From Setomelanomma holmii (Eukaryota; Ascomycota; Dothideomycetes; Pleosporales; Phaeosphaeriaceae), in NCBI GenBank assembly GCA_010015745.1, contig ML978177.1, positions 124,001-188,000 of the forward strand: 64,000 nucleotides of DNA, read 5' to 3'. The stretch's first letter is position 1, and every line of letters begins with the position of its first letter. Positions 25,630 through 36,532 of the stretch are shown here, one piece after another. The notes under the pieces are model-generated. The model saw only the letters and a program-made list of their open reading frames with translations, did no database searches and was not told the DNA's origin. The position numbers and the translations under genes were made by a program.

Positions 25630-26702
25630 ATGGCGGCAAACTCATATTACACCCTACAACCACAACCCCTCCACGATCATGATCAACAACACCTCCTCTC
25701 GTCCAACATGGCTTCTCCAAGCTTCTCGTCCGGCCACCCCTCGCCCTTGAAACCACTACATCTCCTCTCCCACAACCAGAGCCGCGCATACCATCATGCA
25801 CCAACCTTCGAAGACTTTGAGAACCTACAAGAAGCAAGCCATGAAGACGCCGTACGTCACCTCCACATCCTCCCAAATCATCAAAACCAGCAGCACTAAA
25901 CAACTAAACAGGCGCTAAAATACCGCATCCGCCGCTTCCGCATCATCTCCCGTCTGCTCTCGTTCGGACTGAGCATCGCCGTCCTGGTCCCGATAACAAT
26001 GGCTTTGGTGAAATTCCTCTCTACGCAGAATACATACCGCACCGTCCCATCGTCTACCCAGTCCCACCAAGCCACCACCCGCACACCTTGGGCCCGGCAG
26101 ACTCGCGCGTGGCCGACGTGGATGTACTTTGCCGTTGCGGCAGCATCCGTGGTCCTGAATTTCGCGACCGTGTTGAGCTACAAGTTTGGCGTCAAGCGGG
26201 CAAATGTCGCGAGCTACGTGACGAGCACGTTTAGCTGGACCGTCATGCTCGGCAACCTCGTAGTGTGGAGTGTTGCGGCGGGCATGTATAGGGGGCAGAA
26301 AGACAAGGTACGTGATGAGTCTTTACAAGTTGATGTTATGTACTTCAAAGGATGGAAGAGGCTGATCTTGAGGTGTAGAATGGGAAAAGCAATGATCTTT
26401 GGGGTTGGACTTGCTCCGCAGGTGCACGAGCAATTCAAAAGGAATTCGCCAAGGAGATTGACTTTGAAAGGTATTGTAATGTGCAGGTAAGTCCGACAGG
26501 AAAATCTTGAACCCTAGATTGTGTGAAATACATGCTGATGATGAGTGTGCAGAGTGTCAGTTGGTACATTGGGCTTTTGCAGGCGGGTGCGGCGTTATTG
26601 ACGGTGGTCATTAACGTGATGGTCTTCATGAGAAGGCGTAGTAAGAGGCGGGTTAAGGAGGCGGAAAGACTGAGTGGATTTGAGGCTGTAAGGAGTGGTT
26701 GA
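25630..26702 (+). CDS. Four-helix integral membrane protein, function unknown
   Basis: Exons 25630..25851, 25912..26307, 26379..26486 and 26553..26702 encode 291 residues. The first 75 residues are polar and His/Pro/Ser-rich, predicted cytosolic. Four hydrophobic segments follow: about residues 85-110 (ISRLLSFGLSIAVLVP), 125-148, 160-185 and 243-265. The tail is basic and Arg-rich. The loop before the last helix contains a Cys, a conserved-looking IDF..YC..Q pattern and SWYIGLLQ, which recur in uncharacterised filamentous-fungal tetraspan (MARVEL-like) proteins. It is a plasma-membrane or endomembrane candidate; no enzymatic motif is seen. It converges on the SprT-type protease gene with 63 bp between stops. 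Confidence 0.7.
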
Positions 26703-26765
26703 GCGAAAATATTGAGGCACCCTAACGCTAATGAGCATCTCAAAGACGAGGTACCTCACTCATCC

Positions 26766-29048
26766 TCAAATCTTCAACCCTTCAAGCGCTTCCTCCAAGC
26801 CACCAGCACTCCTGGTTTTCAGCGCCTGCATCTCTCTATACTCTCTCGCCACAGCTTCCATCACCTTCCCCATCTGCGCATTCAGCCCCTCCTCCAGTAA
26901 TCTCTGCTTCACTCGCGCGAAGTTCGCCTTCACAAAGACCTGATACTCGCTCTTCTCTCTCTTTCCATCTTTGCCAATAGTCGCATTACCAATATTCCTC
27001 GGCCTGGGCTTTGTCTGCACGAGCTTACCCTTGCAGCGACCGCACGAATGACGGTTCGTATCAACTGATTTGGAGTGTCGCTTAAACTCGTACCCGCAGC
27101 TTATGCACTCCCAGACAAACTTGTAGTCGATCTGGTACGAGTGTTTGGTCGTGACTTCGACACCCTTGTTCGCAAAGGCAGTGGTAGCCTTGCGGCCCCA
27201 AGCTTTGAACTCTGCGCCATGTGGATTGTTGCGTACATCTGAGATCATGAAAGTCGTCAAGTGACAAAACTCATGCGCGAGCACGTTGTATAGTCGCTCT
27301 TCGTCATCGATAACTTTTTCTGCCAACTCGATCGAACAGTGGTGCCTAACCTCTGTTCTGAAATCCATGGGCAAAGGCCCCGTGCGCATCCGGACTTGTT
27401 CTCGCTTCCAATTTGCTCGACCAGCAGTCGTTTTGAGAGTGCGCGACCATACAAGCTTGATTCCGCCTGTCAGTTTTGAGAGCTCGCCGATCTGACCTTC
27501 TGCTATGGTTGCGTCCAACTCTTCGAGAAAGGCTTCTGCTATGGCGTGCTTTCGTCCTGCAAAAGCTTTCCTCTGAGCGCGGATCTCTTTGCCGCCAGGC
27601 TCTCCTGAAGACCCTGGAGCTAGCTTCTTGGCTGGGCTGCGAGGTGGACCTGTTGTCTTCTTGCGTGGGCTCGTTATTGGACTTGGTAAGTCACTGTCGC
27701 TATTGCTGCTCTCGTCATCTTCGAGCGCTATGCCCTCCATCATCTTGACAATATCCTTTCGCCATTTCTGCTTCTTCGGAGAGACGAGCTCTTTGACCGG
27801 TGAGTGACGCTCATTCCATTCGTTCACCACCTCAGGGTTCCAAAAGGCATCGAGACTTGGCCGAAGATCTAGGGCTTCTGGAATTGTAGGCTTCTTTTTG
27901 GACGGCGAGACCAGTTTCGATGGGCTAAGCGATGCTAAAGGTGGTGTCGAGGGGCGAGAGATGGGGGGCGCTTTACAAGGCGAGCGAAGTTTCGTAGGCG
28001 TGGGCGAATATGTAAGGATCGCTATCGGAGCGTTGGAAGAGGATGTTTGCGGTCGTGAAGAGGCAAAAGACGCTGTTCGAACACGACTTGGAGGTGGTAG
28101 AGGTGGTAGTGCAAAAGATGATGGCGCTTCAGGCGAGTCGGTGAGATCGATGACTTCCTGCGCCCAGTTCGAGATCGTACTATGACCTTTCCTGTGTGGA
28201 GGTCGCATGGATGTATTTGGCAGCGCATCGCCCGATGCTACCGGCTCAGACGTCGCATGTCGAGGCTGATCGAGGCTCGTAGAAGACTTACGATCTCTTA
28301 GCTTAGGCATAACATCTTCGTCCTCATCCTCATCCAAATCAGACTCGATGCGCCGACTTTGAGGTCTTTGCCTTCTCCACTTGACATCAACAACCGGATC
28401 CTCGTCCTGATCCCCATCACTGATCTCCACCACCGGTGCACCCTCAATCTCTTGTACACCCTCCTCATCGCCACACCACAGACTCGTCTCCGCCTCTTCA
28501 GCCTCCAGTACCTCTTCTTGTGTCTGCGTCTCTCTGCTCAAACTTTTCTGTCCAGGCGCCGCTACCTCTTCGAACCCAAGGACATCAATCTTCGCCCTGC
28601 TCGCCTGCTTCTTGACCACGCTCTTAGCCAAGGTCCTGGCATACATCAATCTCGTCTTCTTCCCCACATCCGTATCCGTCGTTCCACTCCGCACCCTTCT
28701 CCTCCTCTGCTTTTTCTCCGGACTCGCCAGACTTTCATCGCTCAGCTTCCTCAGTAGGCGACTGTTGCTCTCCACTGGCCTGAGAACACGCTGCTTGCGC
28801 GGTGTGAGCGCATCGGATGCCGTGGCACTCTTCGGCACTAAGAACGAATTGTCCAGACCTTGTGATGCGGCGGTGTATCGCAGACTGCGACTCAAAGCCT
28901 TTGGTAATAGGACAGAAGTCTCCTCATCAGAGGACTTTGTATACTGCGCACGTGTGGCTTTTCGCGGACTCGATCGCGTCGCTTTCGTTGCACTCGGTGG
29001 CATAAAGATGGTCGGTTCATTGGGACTCGGTTTCCGCAAACGGGCCAT
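26766..29048 (-). CDS. SprT-domain protease with HMG-box-like tail (GCNA-type)
   Basis: A single exon encodes 760 residues from the ATG at 29048. The frame is open upstream to 29180 but has only a TTG there, so 29048 is preferred. The N-terminal 500 residues are disordered, acidic and Ser/Pro-rich. The SprT-like zinc metalloprotease domain follows, with catalytic HEFCH near residue 590 and a downstream His in NPHGAEF. A C4-type zinc ribbon (CISC ... CGRC) lies at about 645-670. The last 70 residues (SEYQVFVKANF ... MGKVMEAVAREYR) look like an HMG box. This order matches fungal homologues of GCNA, nuclear proteases implicated in clearing DNA-protein crosslinks. Family and catalytic residues are seen; the repair role is inferred from homologues. 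Confidence 0.85.
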   Translation of the reverse strand: MARLRKPSPNEPTIFMPPSATKATRSSPRKATRAQYTKSSDEETSVLLPKALSRSLRYTAASQGLDNSFLVPKSATASDALTPRKQRVLRPVESNSRLLRKLSDESLASPEKKQRRRRVRSGTTDTDVGKKTRLMYARTLAKSVVKKQASRAKIDVLGFEEVAAPGQKSLSRETQTQEEVLEAEEAETSLWCGDEEGVQEIEGAPVVEISDGDQDEDPVVDVKWRRQRPQSRRIESDLDEDEDEDVMPKLRDRKSSTSLDQPRHATSEPVASGDALPNTSMRPPHRKGHSTISNWAQEVIDLTDSPEAPSSFALPPLPPPSRVRTASFASSRPQTSSSNAPIAILTYSPTPTKLRSPCKAPPISRPSTPPLASLSPSKLVSPSKKKPTIPEALDLRPSLDAFWNPEVVNEWNERHSPVKELVSPKKQKWRKDIVKMMEGIALEDDESSNSDSDLPSPITSPRKKTTGPPRSPAKKLAPGSSGEPGGKEIRAQRKAFAGRKHAIAEAFLEELDATIAEGQIGELSKLTGGIKLVWSRTLKTTAGRANWKREQVRMRTGPLPMDFRTEVRHHCSIELAEKVIDDEERLYNVLAHEFCHLTTFMISDVRNNPHGAEFKAWGRKATTAFANKGVEVTTKHSYQIDYKFVWECISCGYEFKRHSKSVDTNRHSCGRCKGKLVQTKPRPRNIGNATIGKDGKREKSEYQVFVKANFARVKQRLLEEGLNAQMGKVMEAVAREYREMQALKTRSAGGLEEALEGLKI

Positions 29049-29798
29049 ACTGGCGATGAGCAAATCCCAGAACGAGTGCTGATATTCGTGCAATTGGTCC
29101 AAAAATACTGTTCGCCCAAGTGTAATGAGTTGTTTCCTGGTGATGTCAGATATGTTTGTTACTGGTGGTTGGCCGGGCAATTGCGTCTGTGCGTACCTAC
29201 TAAATCAGGAAGGTTTGCTCCCGAGTGTGGATCGCAGAAGTAAAGACACAGTGAGAAAATGGGACACGATTTTACCTGAACTACGATTTCCACACCACAC
29301 AGAGTACTGATACCTTCATCGGAGATGGGGAACATTCCTTAGATGTTCAGAACCCCTCTAGCAGGTATTTGAACAGTTTAACCGAGTCGTTGGGCAATGC
29401 GACCAATTTTGTACATCTGTCTGAAGTTTATGCTCTTATCGATAAGCGCCTTCGAATCTTCAGCACGCTCAGACACGGTTCTGGTGCGGCTGAGGCTCAC
29501 GGCCTGTGTGACAACTTTCGCGCACTAGCTCAACATTTTGTGAACAAAAAAACAAGTCATACATTGCAGGCTAATCCGTCACAAATACAAGCAATCCCAT
29601 CTCAGCCCAGGTAGTATCCATAAAGAGAGCTTCTGCTGCCATATCATTCCTAGTCATTCGAGCTCTCCGCGCTGTGTTGTCCTCCCCAATAGCTTGATGG
29701 TTTCATCAATCCTTTCTTCGTGATGTTTGCTGGGTATTCGTCCTATATCTACACCCCCAGTATTGATTGCGTGTGTCCTGGTTCGATAATTATCGCGC
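29049..29798. other. Aconitase 3' region and protease promoter
   Basis: No gene was found. It holds the promoter of the SprT-type gene and the 3' UTR of aconitase, both read leftward. Short frames only. Confidence 0.5.
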
Positions 29799-32658
29799 TT
29801 AATGCTTGGCAGCCTTAGCCATGGTGTTAAGAGCGCTGCCGTTCTTGAACCACTCGATCTGGCCCTCGTTGAAGGTGTGCGACAGCTTGATGTCGAAGGA
29901 CTTGCCGCCGTCGGCGGGGTGAACGACGAGGGTCATTGGCTTGTCGACAGCGAGCTCAGTGCACTTGAGGTCAACCTTGTCGTTGGGGCCGATCTTGTCG
30001 TAGTCGGCGGGTTCGGAGAAGGTAAGAGGAAGCATACCCTGCTTCTTCAAGTTGGTCTCGTGCTGTCAAGTGTTAGCTATGAACATTGGCGGGATGCGGC
30101 GAAGAACTTACGATACGGGCGAAAGATCGGACGATGATTGCAAGACCTCCCAAATGCCTGGGCTCGAGAGCAGCGTGCTCACGGGACGAGCCCTCACCAT
30201 AGTTCCAGTCACCAACAACGACCCACTTGACGCCGTTCTTCTTGTAGTCACGGGCAACATCGGGGACCGCACCGTACTCTCCGTTCAGAGAGTTCTTGAC
30301 CTTGTTAGCCTCGCCGTTCTCGGCGTTGATGGCACCGATAAGCATGTTGTTCGAGATGTTGTCCAAATGTCCACGGTACTTCAACCAGGGACCGGCCATG
30401 GAGATGTGATCGGTGGTGGTCTTGCCCTGGGCCTTAATCAGGATGGGTAGATCGGTGGCGTCCTTGCCGTTCCAGGCATCGAAGGGCTCGAGGAGCTGGA
30501 GACGATCGGAGGTGGGAGAGACGGCGACGGAAACGGTCGAGCGGTCCTCAGGAGGGTGCTGGTAGGTATCCTGGCCTGGGTCGTAGCCCCTGGATGGGAG
30601 ACCCTCACCAGTTGGTGCCTTGAGCTTGAACTCCTTGCCATTGGCGTCCTTGAGGGTATCTAAGATTCCCGTTAGTAGCTACTTCGCGAATTCTTCAAGC
30701 TCCACTTGCCTGTCAAGGGGTTGACTATCTAGTATTAGCTTTGTTCCCTTTCATTTCGCAAATTCATGTAGCTTACAGTTCAAGGTTCCGGCAATGGTCA
30801 TGGCAACGACAAGGTCGGGCGAGGTAACGAAGGAGTGGGTAGCGGGATTGGCGTCGTTACGGCCAGTGAAGTTACGGTTGTAGGACGAGATGATGGAGTT
30901 GGCAGTGCCCTTCTTTACATCCTTGCGATCCCACTGCGTAAACAAACATTAGCTAAAATACAGCTTTGAGAGAATGGATTGAACTTATCCAATGCAAGGT
31001 CTAGAATAGAGTCAGCAATGTTTCTCATCTCGTTAAACGACGAGGAAAAACTTACCCGCAGGCGTTGGCGAGGACCATTCCACCGAATTCCTCGAAGGTC
31101 TGGAGCTGACCATCACCTAAACGCAATTAGCGCCTTGTTCTGTAGTGCAAGTCTGTTGCTACCGCGAAAGTTTTTATGACACAATATCAACAGGAATATG
31201 ACTTACGCTCAATGGTGGCACGAATCTGTTCCGAACCAGGGGTGACGGTGAAAAGAGACTTGGCCTTGATGCCGTGGTCCATGGCGTCACGAGCAATCGA
31301 GGCAGCGCGGGTCATATCCTCGTAGGAGGAGTTGGTGCAAGAGCCGATAAGACCGACCTTGAGCTCTTCGGGCCACTTGTTGGCCTTGACAGCCTCCTTG
31401 AACTTGCTGATGGGTGTGGCTAGATCGGGAGTGAAGGGACCATTGATGTGGGGCTCGAGCTCGGAAAGGTTGATCTCAATGAGCTGGTCGTACTCGGCAC
31501 CCTCGTCCTCGCGAAGCTCCTTGGCATACTCGCGAGAGAAATCACCGATATCTTGACGCTTGGTGGCGGCGAGATAGTCGTACATGCGGTCGTTGAAGGG
31601 GAAGAGCGAGGTGGTGGCACCAATTTCAGCTGTGAGGATTTATGTTAGCATATCACGTATAAAATGAAACGGGCGACTGAAGTACATACCTCCCATGTTG
31701 CAAATGGTTGCCATGCCCGTGCAGGACAGGCTTTCGGTACCAGGACCATGGTATTCGACAATGGCACCAGTGCCCCCCTTGACGGTGAGAATACCGGCAA
31801 CCTTTAGAATGATGTCTAGAGCTCAAGTTAGCTTCGTTGTGCTGCTATGAAGCTTCGTCATCTGGTGGGGTGAACAGCCTCGGCTAACACCAAACACCAA
31901 ATCGCGAGAAGTGTGAACATACCCTTGGGGGCGGTCCAGCCAGACAGTTGACCAGTAAGCTTGACACCAATGACCTTGGGAGCCTTCAATTCCCAAGGAA
32001 GACCAGCCATGACATCGACGGCGTCAGCCCCACCAACACCAATGGCGGCCATGCCAAGACCACCAGCATTGGGAGTATGCGAGTCGGTACCAATGAGGAG
32101 AGCACCAGGGAAAGCATAGTTCTCAAGCACAATCTGATGGATGATACCAGAGCCGGGCTTCCAGAAACCAATGTTGTACTTTGCGCAGGATGTGGCAAGG
32201 AAGTTGTAGACTTCCTTGTTGATATCCTGGGCGCGGGCCAAATCCTTCTCTCCGCCGACCTGGGCCTCGATAAGATGGTCGCAATGGACGGTGGTGGGTG
32301 TGGCAACTGAAGGCATGCCAGCCGACATGAACTGGAGGATGGCCATCTGGGCGGTGGCATCCTGGCAAGCTACGCGGTCAGGGCGGAGCTTCAGGTAGCT
32401 CTTGCCGCGCTCAATCTCTTGACCATGGGGATCGTCCAAGTGGGAGTAGAGGATCTTCTCGGCGAAGGTGAGCGGGCGGTTCAATCGCCCACGGACAATG
32501 TTCAGGTTCTCGTTCATCTTCTTGTAGTTGATGTAGTGGCCCTTCTCCCAGTTGGTCATTTCGACCTTGCGGGACAACGGAGCATCGCTGACGGTGGCCA
32601 ATTGCCTGCGCGAAGCAAGGCTCTGGCCTACGCGGCCGAGCCTGGAGAACTTCTGCAT
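29799..32658 (-). CDS. ACO1: Aconitate hydratase, mitochondrial
   Basis: Nine exons (32658..31923, 31815..31690, 31629..31207, 31116..31056, 31000..30989, 30937..30777, 30724..30710, 30659..30112, 30062..29799) give 781 residues, near the yeast length. It interconverts citrate and isocitrate in the TCA cycle. The N-terminus is basic and Ser/Arg-rich, a mitochondrial presequence. Iron-sulfur ligands are visible in SCTGMATICNMG and ACGPCIGQW. The active-site TTTDHIS and the SSREHAALEPR segments of domain 4 are intact. Exon 5 is only 12 nt and supplies Pro-Cys-Ile-Gly, including one cluster cysteine. The next intron (30988..30938) must begin ATAAGT and end AC to keep the frame. Exon 7 is 15 nt and is followed by a GC-AG intron (30709..30660). 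The other introns are GT-AG. It is divergent from BUD20. Confidence 0.95.
30938..30988 (-). other. AT-AC intron of the aconitase gene
   Basis: This 51-nt intron follows the 12-nt exon. Read on the minus strand it starts ATAAGT and ends GTTTAC, with CTAAT about 10 nt before the end as branch-site candidate. It is the only boundary that restores Gly-Gln-Trp-Asp of the conserved CIGQWD segment. The GT-AG alternatives I tried drop Gln, hit TAA or shift the frame. The ATAAGT start resembles U2-type AT-AC introns rather than the U12 ATATCC form. Confidence 0.8.
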
Positions 32659-33340
32659 GGTGGGCGGCGGGGTGTGAGGTGTGGTGTGGAGGAGAGATGG
32701 TGGGAAGCGGAGGGCAGAAACGTCAGAAGCTGCCCACAAGCGTGCCGATAACTAATGGCGATCAGAGGAATGCTGATTGGCCGTATAGGCGTGAAGACAC
32801 GGGTGCCAGCTCTTTGCGGAAGACCTCGGCGTCAAAGCAGAAGACCCCGGCAACTCTTTCCCGCTGGCCCGCTTCACGTGCGAGTGGTGTACAAGGCGCA
32901 ATGAAGGTGATGAAACAATTGGCGAAGTTGAGGCCATCTAGGATCATATATCAGTAGCAGATCGTGGGTGGCATCCGAGGGGAGCTCCTTCAGGTTGATG
33001 CTGGGTGACGACATAAGCCCGTTTCCCCCGCGCTCATTCCTTTTGCAGCGAGCCCTGAACTCCAAAACTGCTCCGCCAGTGTGCGATAAGCTGCCAGCGT
33101 CGCAACCAGATTGCACGTAAAGGTCAGCGCACACGGGAAGTGAGAAAGCCTTGTCGACCTGCAGACCATATTGCAGCATTAGTGCCGGAGTAAGGTCGCA
33201 TTGGCCAGGTCCAGGTTGTGTCTTTTCCGGTGTCTAGCAAAGGCTTTTTGACCTGCAGACACCCGCACAGACCCTCGAATTCACCAACACCCACACTGCC
33301 GAACGGCTGCGGATCCACCATTCTGCAACGTCAGTTCAAC
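32659..33340. promoter_or_regulatory. Divergent promoter of aconitase and BUD20
   Basis: The 682 bp between the two divergent starts contain no gene. A CCAAT box on the aconitase strand is at 32776-32780, about 120 bp upstream of its ATG, and ATTGG recurs near 32919. CCAAT-binding complexes control respiratory and iron-sulfur genes in fungi, so this box is a plausible control site. Motif evidence only. Confidence 0.45.
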
Positions 33341-33751
33341 ATGCCTGCCATCCGTGGACAAAACTCCAAGAAGAAGACGCGCCGGCACACGCGCGATCTC
33401 GACCAAGTGCATGCCGATCTACGCGACAAGAAGCACCTCGCAGAGTTCAAGGATGCGAAGCCCATAGAAGATTTGCCTGGACTGGGGCAACACTACTGCA
33501 AAGAATGCGCAAAGTTCTTTGAGAGCGAGACCAACTTTGCCGCGCATCAGAAGGGCAAGGTGCACAAGCGGAGGTACGGAGCAAGCTTCGGGCACCAATG
33601 TGGCAGAGACTGACATTGTGGTAGAGTCAAGGCACTCCGCGAAGAGCCATATTCCCAGAAGGAAGCAGAGGCTGGTATGGGCGGCCTCACGACCGACAAC
33701 GGCAAGCGCACGACTACATTGATGGAGGTGGACAGCACGGCAGCGGCTTGA
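33341..33751 (+). CDS. BUD20: Bud20-type C2H2 zinc-finger ribosome export factor
   Basis: Exons 33341..33573 and 33625..33751 encode 119 residues. The N-terminus is very basic (KKKTRRHTR) and is followed by DLDQVHADL, typical of Bud20/ZNF593 proteins. A single long-spaced C2H2 finger uses C53, C56, H69 and H75. The C-terminal third, encoded by exon 2, is acidic/polar. In yeast Bud20 is a shuttling pre-60S factor needed for export of large ribosomal subunits. The intron has a GTACGG donor and GTAG acceptor. It shares its promoter with aconitase. Confidence 0.88.
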
Positions 33752-34258
33752 AAGCGGTGGCGCAAAGATGAAGATGTCAAACACTCCATCCACACCTGCG
33801 ATTGCGCGAAATTTGTCCCGCAGGGTCACGGAGGAGGGACAGAGGAGGGAAGAAGCAATCCAGTCTACGGATAACGCTGCGAAGCTTTGCTAGGCTTTGG
33901 CACGTCAGGCTGGAGAGAGTAGGCATTGCCTGCGAGGAGAATTTCATCGAAGGAAGCATCTGCATTGCATGGCGTTCACAAAACTGGAACACAGTGCATA
34001 TAGAAGGACAAAAGTTCAAAAGATACCCCAGATCAGCCTTTCCTACCAATAAAAACAACACTTGATGCATCAAAACTCCCAAAAACGTGTGTATTGTGCT
34101 CCAGGTACCCGTTTGTCATGTTGCCTGAAGCTGCCTGATAGCTACCTACCATCACCAAATCTTCACACACGAACATATAAACCACCCACACAACACACAA
34201 TGCAACCACAATAACACAAACCACCCGGCACTCACCCAAGGTAGTCACAGATCGCAAC
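33752..34258. other. Intergenic region, no gene seen
   Basis: BUD20 3' UTR and MOG1 promoter. The stretch before 34259 is C/A-rich, consistent with a leader. No coding signal. Confidence 0.5.
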
Positions 34259-34988
34259 ATGGCATTCACAAACACCCCTCTCTACGGCGGCGCCATAACC
34301 GTCCACCTCCCCTCCGCCTACGCCGACACCAGGTTCGTCAAGTTCCGTCAAATCCCATTTTCCTCGCTCGCCCCCTCCACATCCCGCCACCCCTGCAACA
34401 CGCATACTAAGCACAACAACAGCCAAATCCGAGAAGTCCCCGACCACCAAGAAGTGTACCTCGACACGAACGGGTACTCGTCCGTCGTGATTGAAATACT
34501 AGAATACGTCCACAAGAACAGCAATGACGAAGCGCTGCAGTACCATTTTGCCGATTTGGTGGATGGCATGGGGGATTCGACGACGATTTTGAAACAAGAC
34601 AAGGTTGTGTTTAAAGAGCTGAGGTACGTTGGCATTAAATGCTATTTCGATGACTTTTTGTCTTTCGATTCTCGTCGCCAGATTTCACGCTGATGCCGAT
34701 AATATCTGCAGTGATAAACCAGCCCTAGCATTAACATTCATCCAAACTCCTGTGCCTGCACTGCCGAGTCGCAAGACGCCGGAGTTTGTGTATATCCATC
34801 TTTTGCTGCTGCGATTGAAGGAGCAGGGCACGGATGTTATGGTTACGGTAAACGTGCCGCATTATAAGGGCGAGTATGAAGAGGCGGCGGAGGGGCAGGA
34901 AACACAACTGATGAAGGATGGTGGGTTGGTCATGGAAGGGGTGTTGCAGACGTTCAAGGTTGTTGAGTGGGGGCTGTTTGATGGGTAG
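34259..34988 (+). CDS. MOG1: Mog1-type Ran guanine nucleotide release factor
   Basis: Exons 34259..34332, 34423..34623 and 34682..34988 encode 193 residues, typical for Mog1. The protein opens with a short beta strand and LYGGAITVHLP, followed across intron 1 by IREVPDHQEVYLD, the conserved Mog1 signature. The FHADADNI segment and a terminal beta strand are present. Mog1 binds Ran/Gsp1 and helps nuclear protein import. Intron 1 has an unusual GTTCGT donor but a good ACTAAG branch site; intron 2 is GTACGT..CCAG. The final stop is TAG. Confidence 0.88.
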
Positions 34989-35325
34989 ACGGGAAGTCCA
35001 GGGGCATCTGGCGATCCGAGAGAAGGAGCGAAGGACTAAGCAGATCACAGAAGGAAGGATGAAGGTCAGCATGCTTCGAGTCGATGGTTAGGGCATGTTC
35101 GAGGGGAACCGCCTTTGATAGTGGCCATGCTTGGGTAGGAACTTCGGATATAGAAGAAGACTTCCTCCGTGTTCCCCACAGTAGTCGAGCATTTCAGCTT
35201 AAGTCAATTGATGTGACATGCACATGCACTTCCGCCAAATCGTCTGGTCGTACATCATCGCGGCTACTCCCAACACCGAAACCGTGCTGCACAAGCCACT
35301 AAACACCCACCCTAGAAGTCACTCG
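34989..35325. other. Convergent 3' region
   Basis: It lies between the converging MOG1 and alcohol dehydrogenase stops. Only UTR-like sequence is seen. Confidence 0.5.
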
Positions 35326-36532
35326 CTACCAAATCAAAACACTTTTAATCACACTGCCATCCTCCATCTTACTTCTCGCCTCCTCAAACTCCCTAACCGG
35401 AAACTCCTTTAGCATCTTCTCCACAGGCAAAACACCATTCTTGCCCCACTCCACCAGCTCAGGCAGCGCTTCGACAGGATCCCTATCGCCCTCAATCACA
35501 CCCACAAGTCTCCGCCCTTGAACCATATGTGTCAACGTGTCGATTTCCAACTTCGCACCCACAGGCTTGACACCGACTTGCAAAACGGTGCCGTTCTTCT
35601 GCAATGCTTCCAGGCACTGAGCAAGTATCGCCACACTCGGCGTCGTATCCAGAATATGCGTGCATCCCAATTCCCCAGGGGTCAATTTCTTCAACGCAGC
35701 GCTCAAATCCTGCCCGTTCAGTCCCTCCTTCGTAGACAGCAACCTCTTCGTCGCGCCCATCTCTTTCGCCAACGTGATCCTCGAATCAAGTAGGTCCACA
35801 GCAATGATGTTCTTGACGCCGCGTTCCTTCGCAGCACATATTCCCGCCAATCCAACACCCCCAAGGCCTATGACCGCGACGACATCGTCAGGCTGGCATT
35901 TCCCAACATGTGTGATCGCGCCCGCGCCCGTCATGATCCCGCATCCCAGCGGCGCGAACTTCTTCAATTCCTCCGCATCCCGTACTAAGCTCGTCACATT
36001 CGCAGCACAGCTCACTTTCACCGGAACTGGGCTTGCAAACGAACTCTGCCCAAAGTACCCGCCGCCAATAGGCTTGCTCGTGTCCGATTTGAGCACAAAG
36101 TTAGGCTCATTAGACGCGAGTGTAAGCGCTGCGTGGTCGACGCAATACGCCGGATGGCCGGTAGTGCAGTAGTGACAGTTCAGACACGCTGCTGCGCTGA
36201 GAATGACTAGATCGCCCTCTTTGAATTTCGCTTTCTGGTTCTGCGAGCCGAGTTTGAGAATGCGGCCGGCGCCTGCAACATATTATTCATTCTGACTTGC
36301 TTGGTCTTGAAGGGGAGAAGAGGCGAGTTGGATTACCTTCGTGACCGAGCACGCGAGGATAAATACCGCCATAGCCTGAGATGTCCGTGTGACATACGCC
36401 CGTGGCGATCATTTCGACTAGGAATTCATCCTCGTTTGGTTCGCGTGTCAACAAGTCTTCGTGGAACTTCCAGTCGTGTTGCGACGAGGCTATTATGCCT
36501 TTGCATGGCACGGTGTAGTTTGTGGAACTCAT
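35326..36532 (-). CDS. Zinc-dependent alcohol dehydrogenase (MDR family, aryl-alcohol type)
   Basis: Exons 36532..36337 and 36272..35326 encode 380 residues. Catalytic zinc ligands are seen in GVCHTD (Cys47), the GHE motif (His63) and a later LGCG. The four structural-zinc cysteines are in CLNCHYC...YC. The Rossmann motif IGLGGVGLAG binds the nicotinamide cofactor. The overall order matches medium-chain alcohol dehydrogenases. The pattern is closer to benzyl/aryl-alcohol dehydrogenases than to yeast Adh1, so the substrate is uncertain. The protein looks cytosolic, with no presequence. It sits tail-to-tail with MOG1. Confidence 0.85.

Noticed and set aside
29049..29180. Longer N-terminus for the SprT-type protease
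   Set aside because: The upstream extension begins with TTG. The ATG at 29048 opens the natural-looking product.
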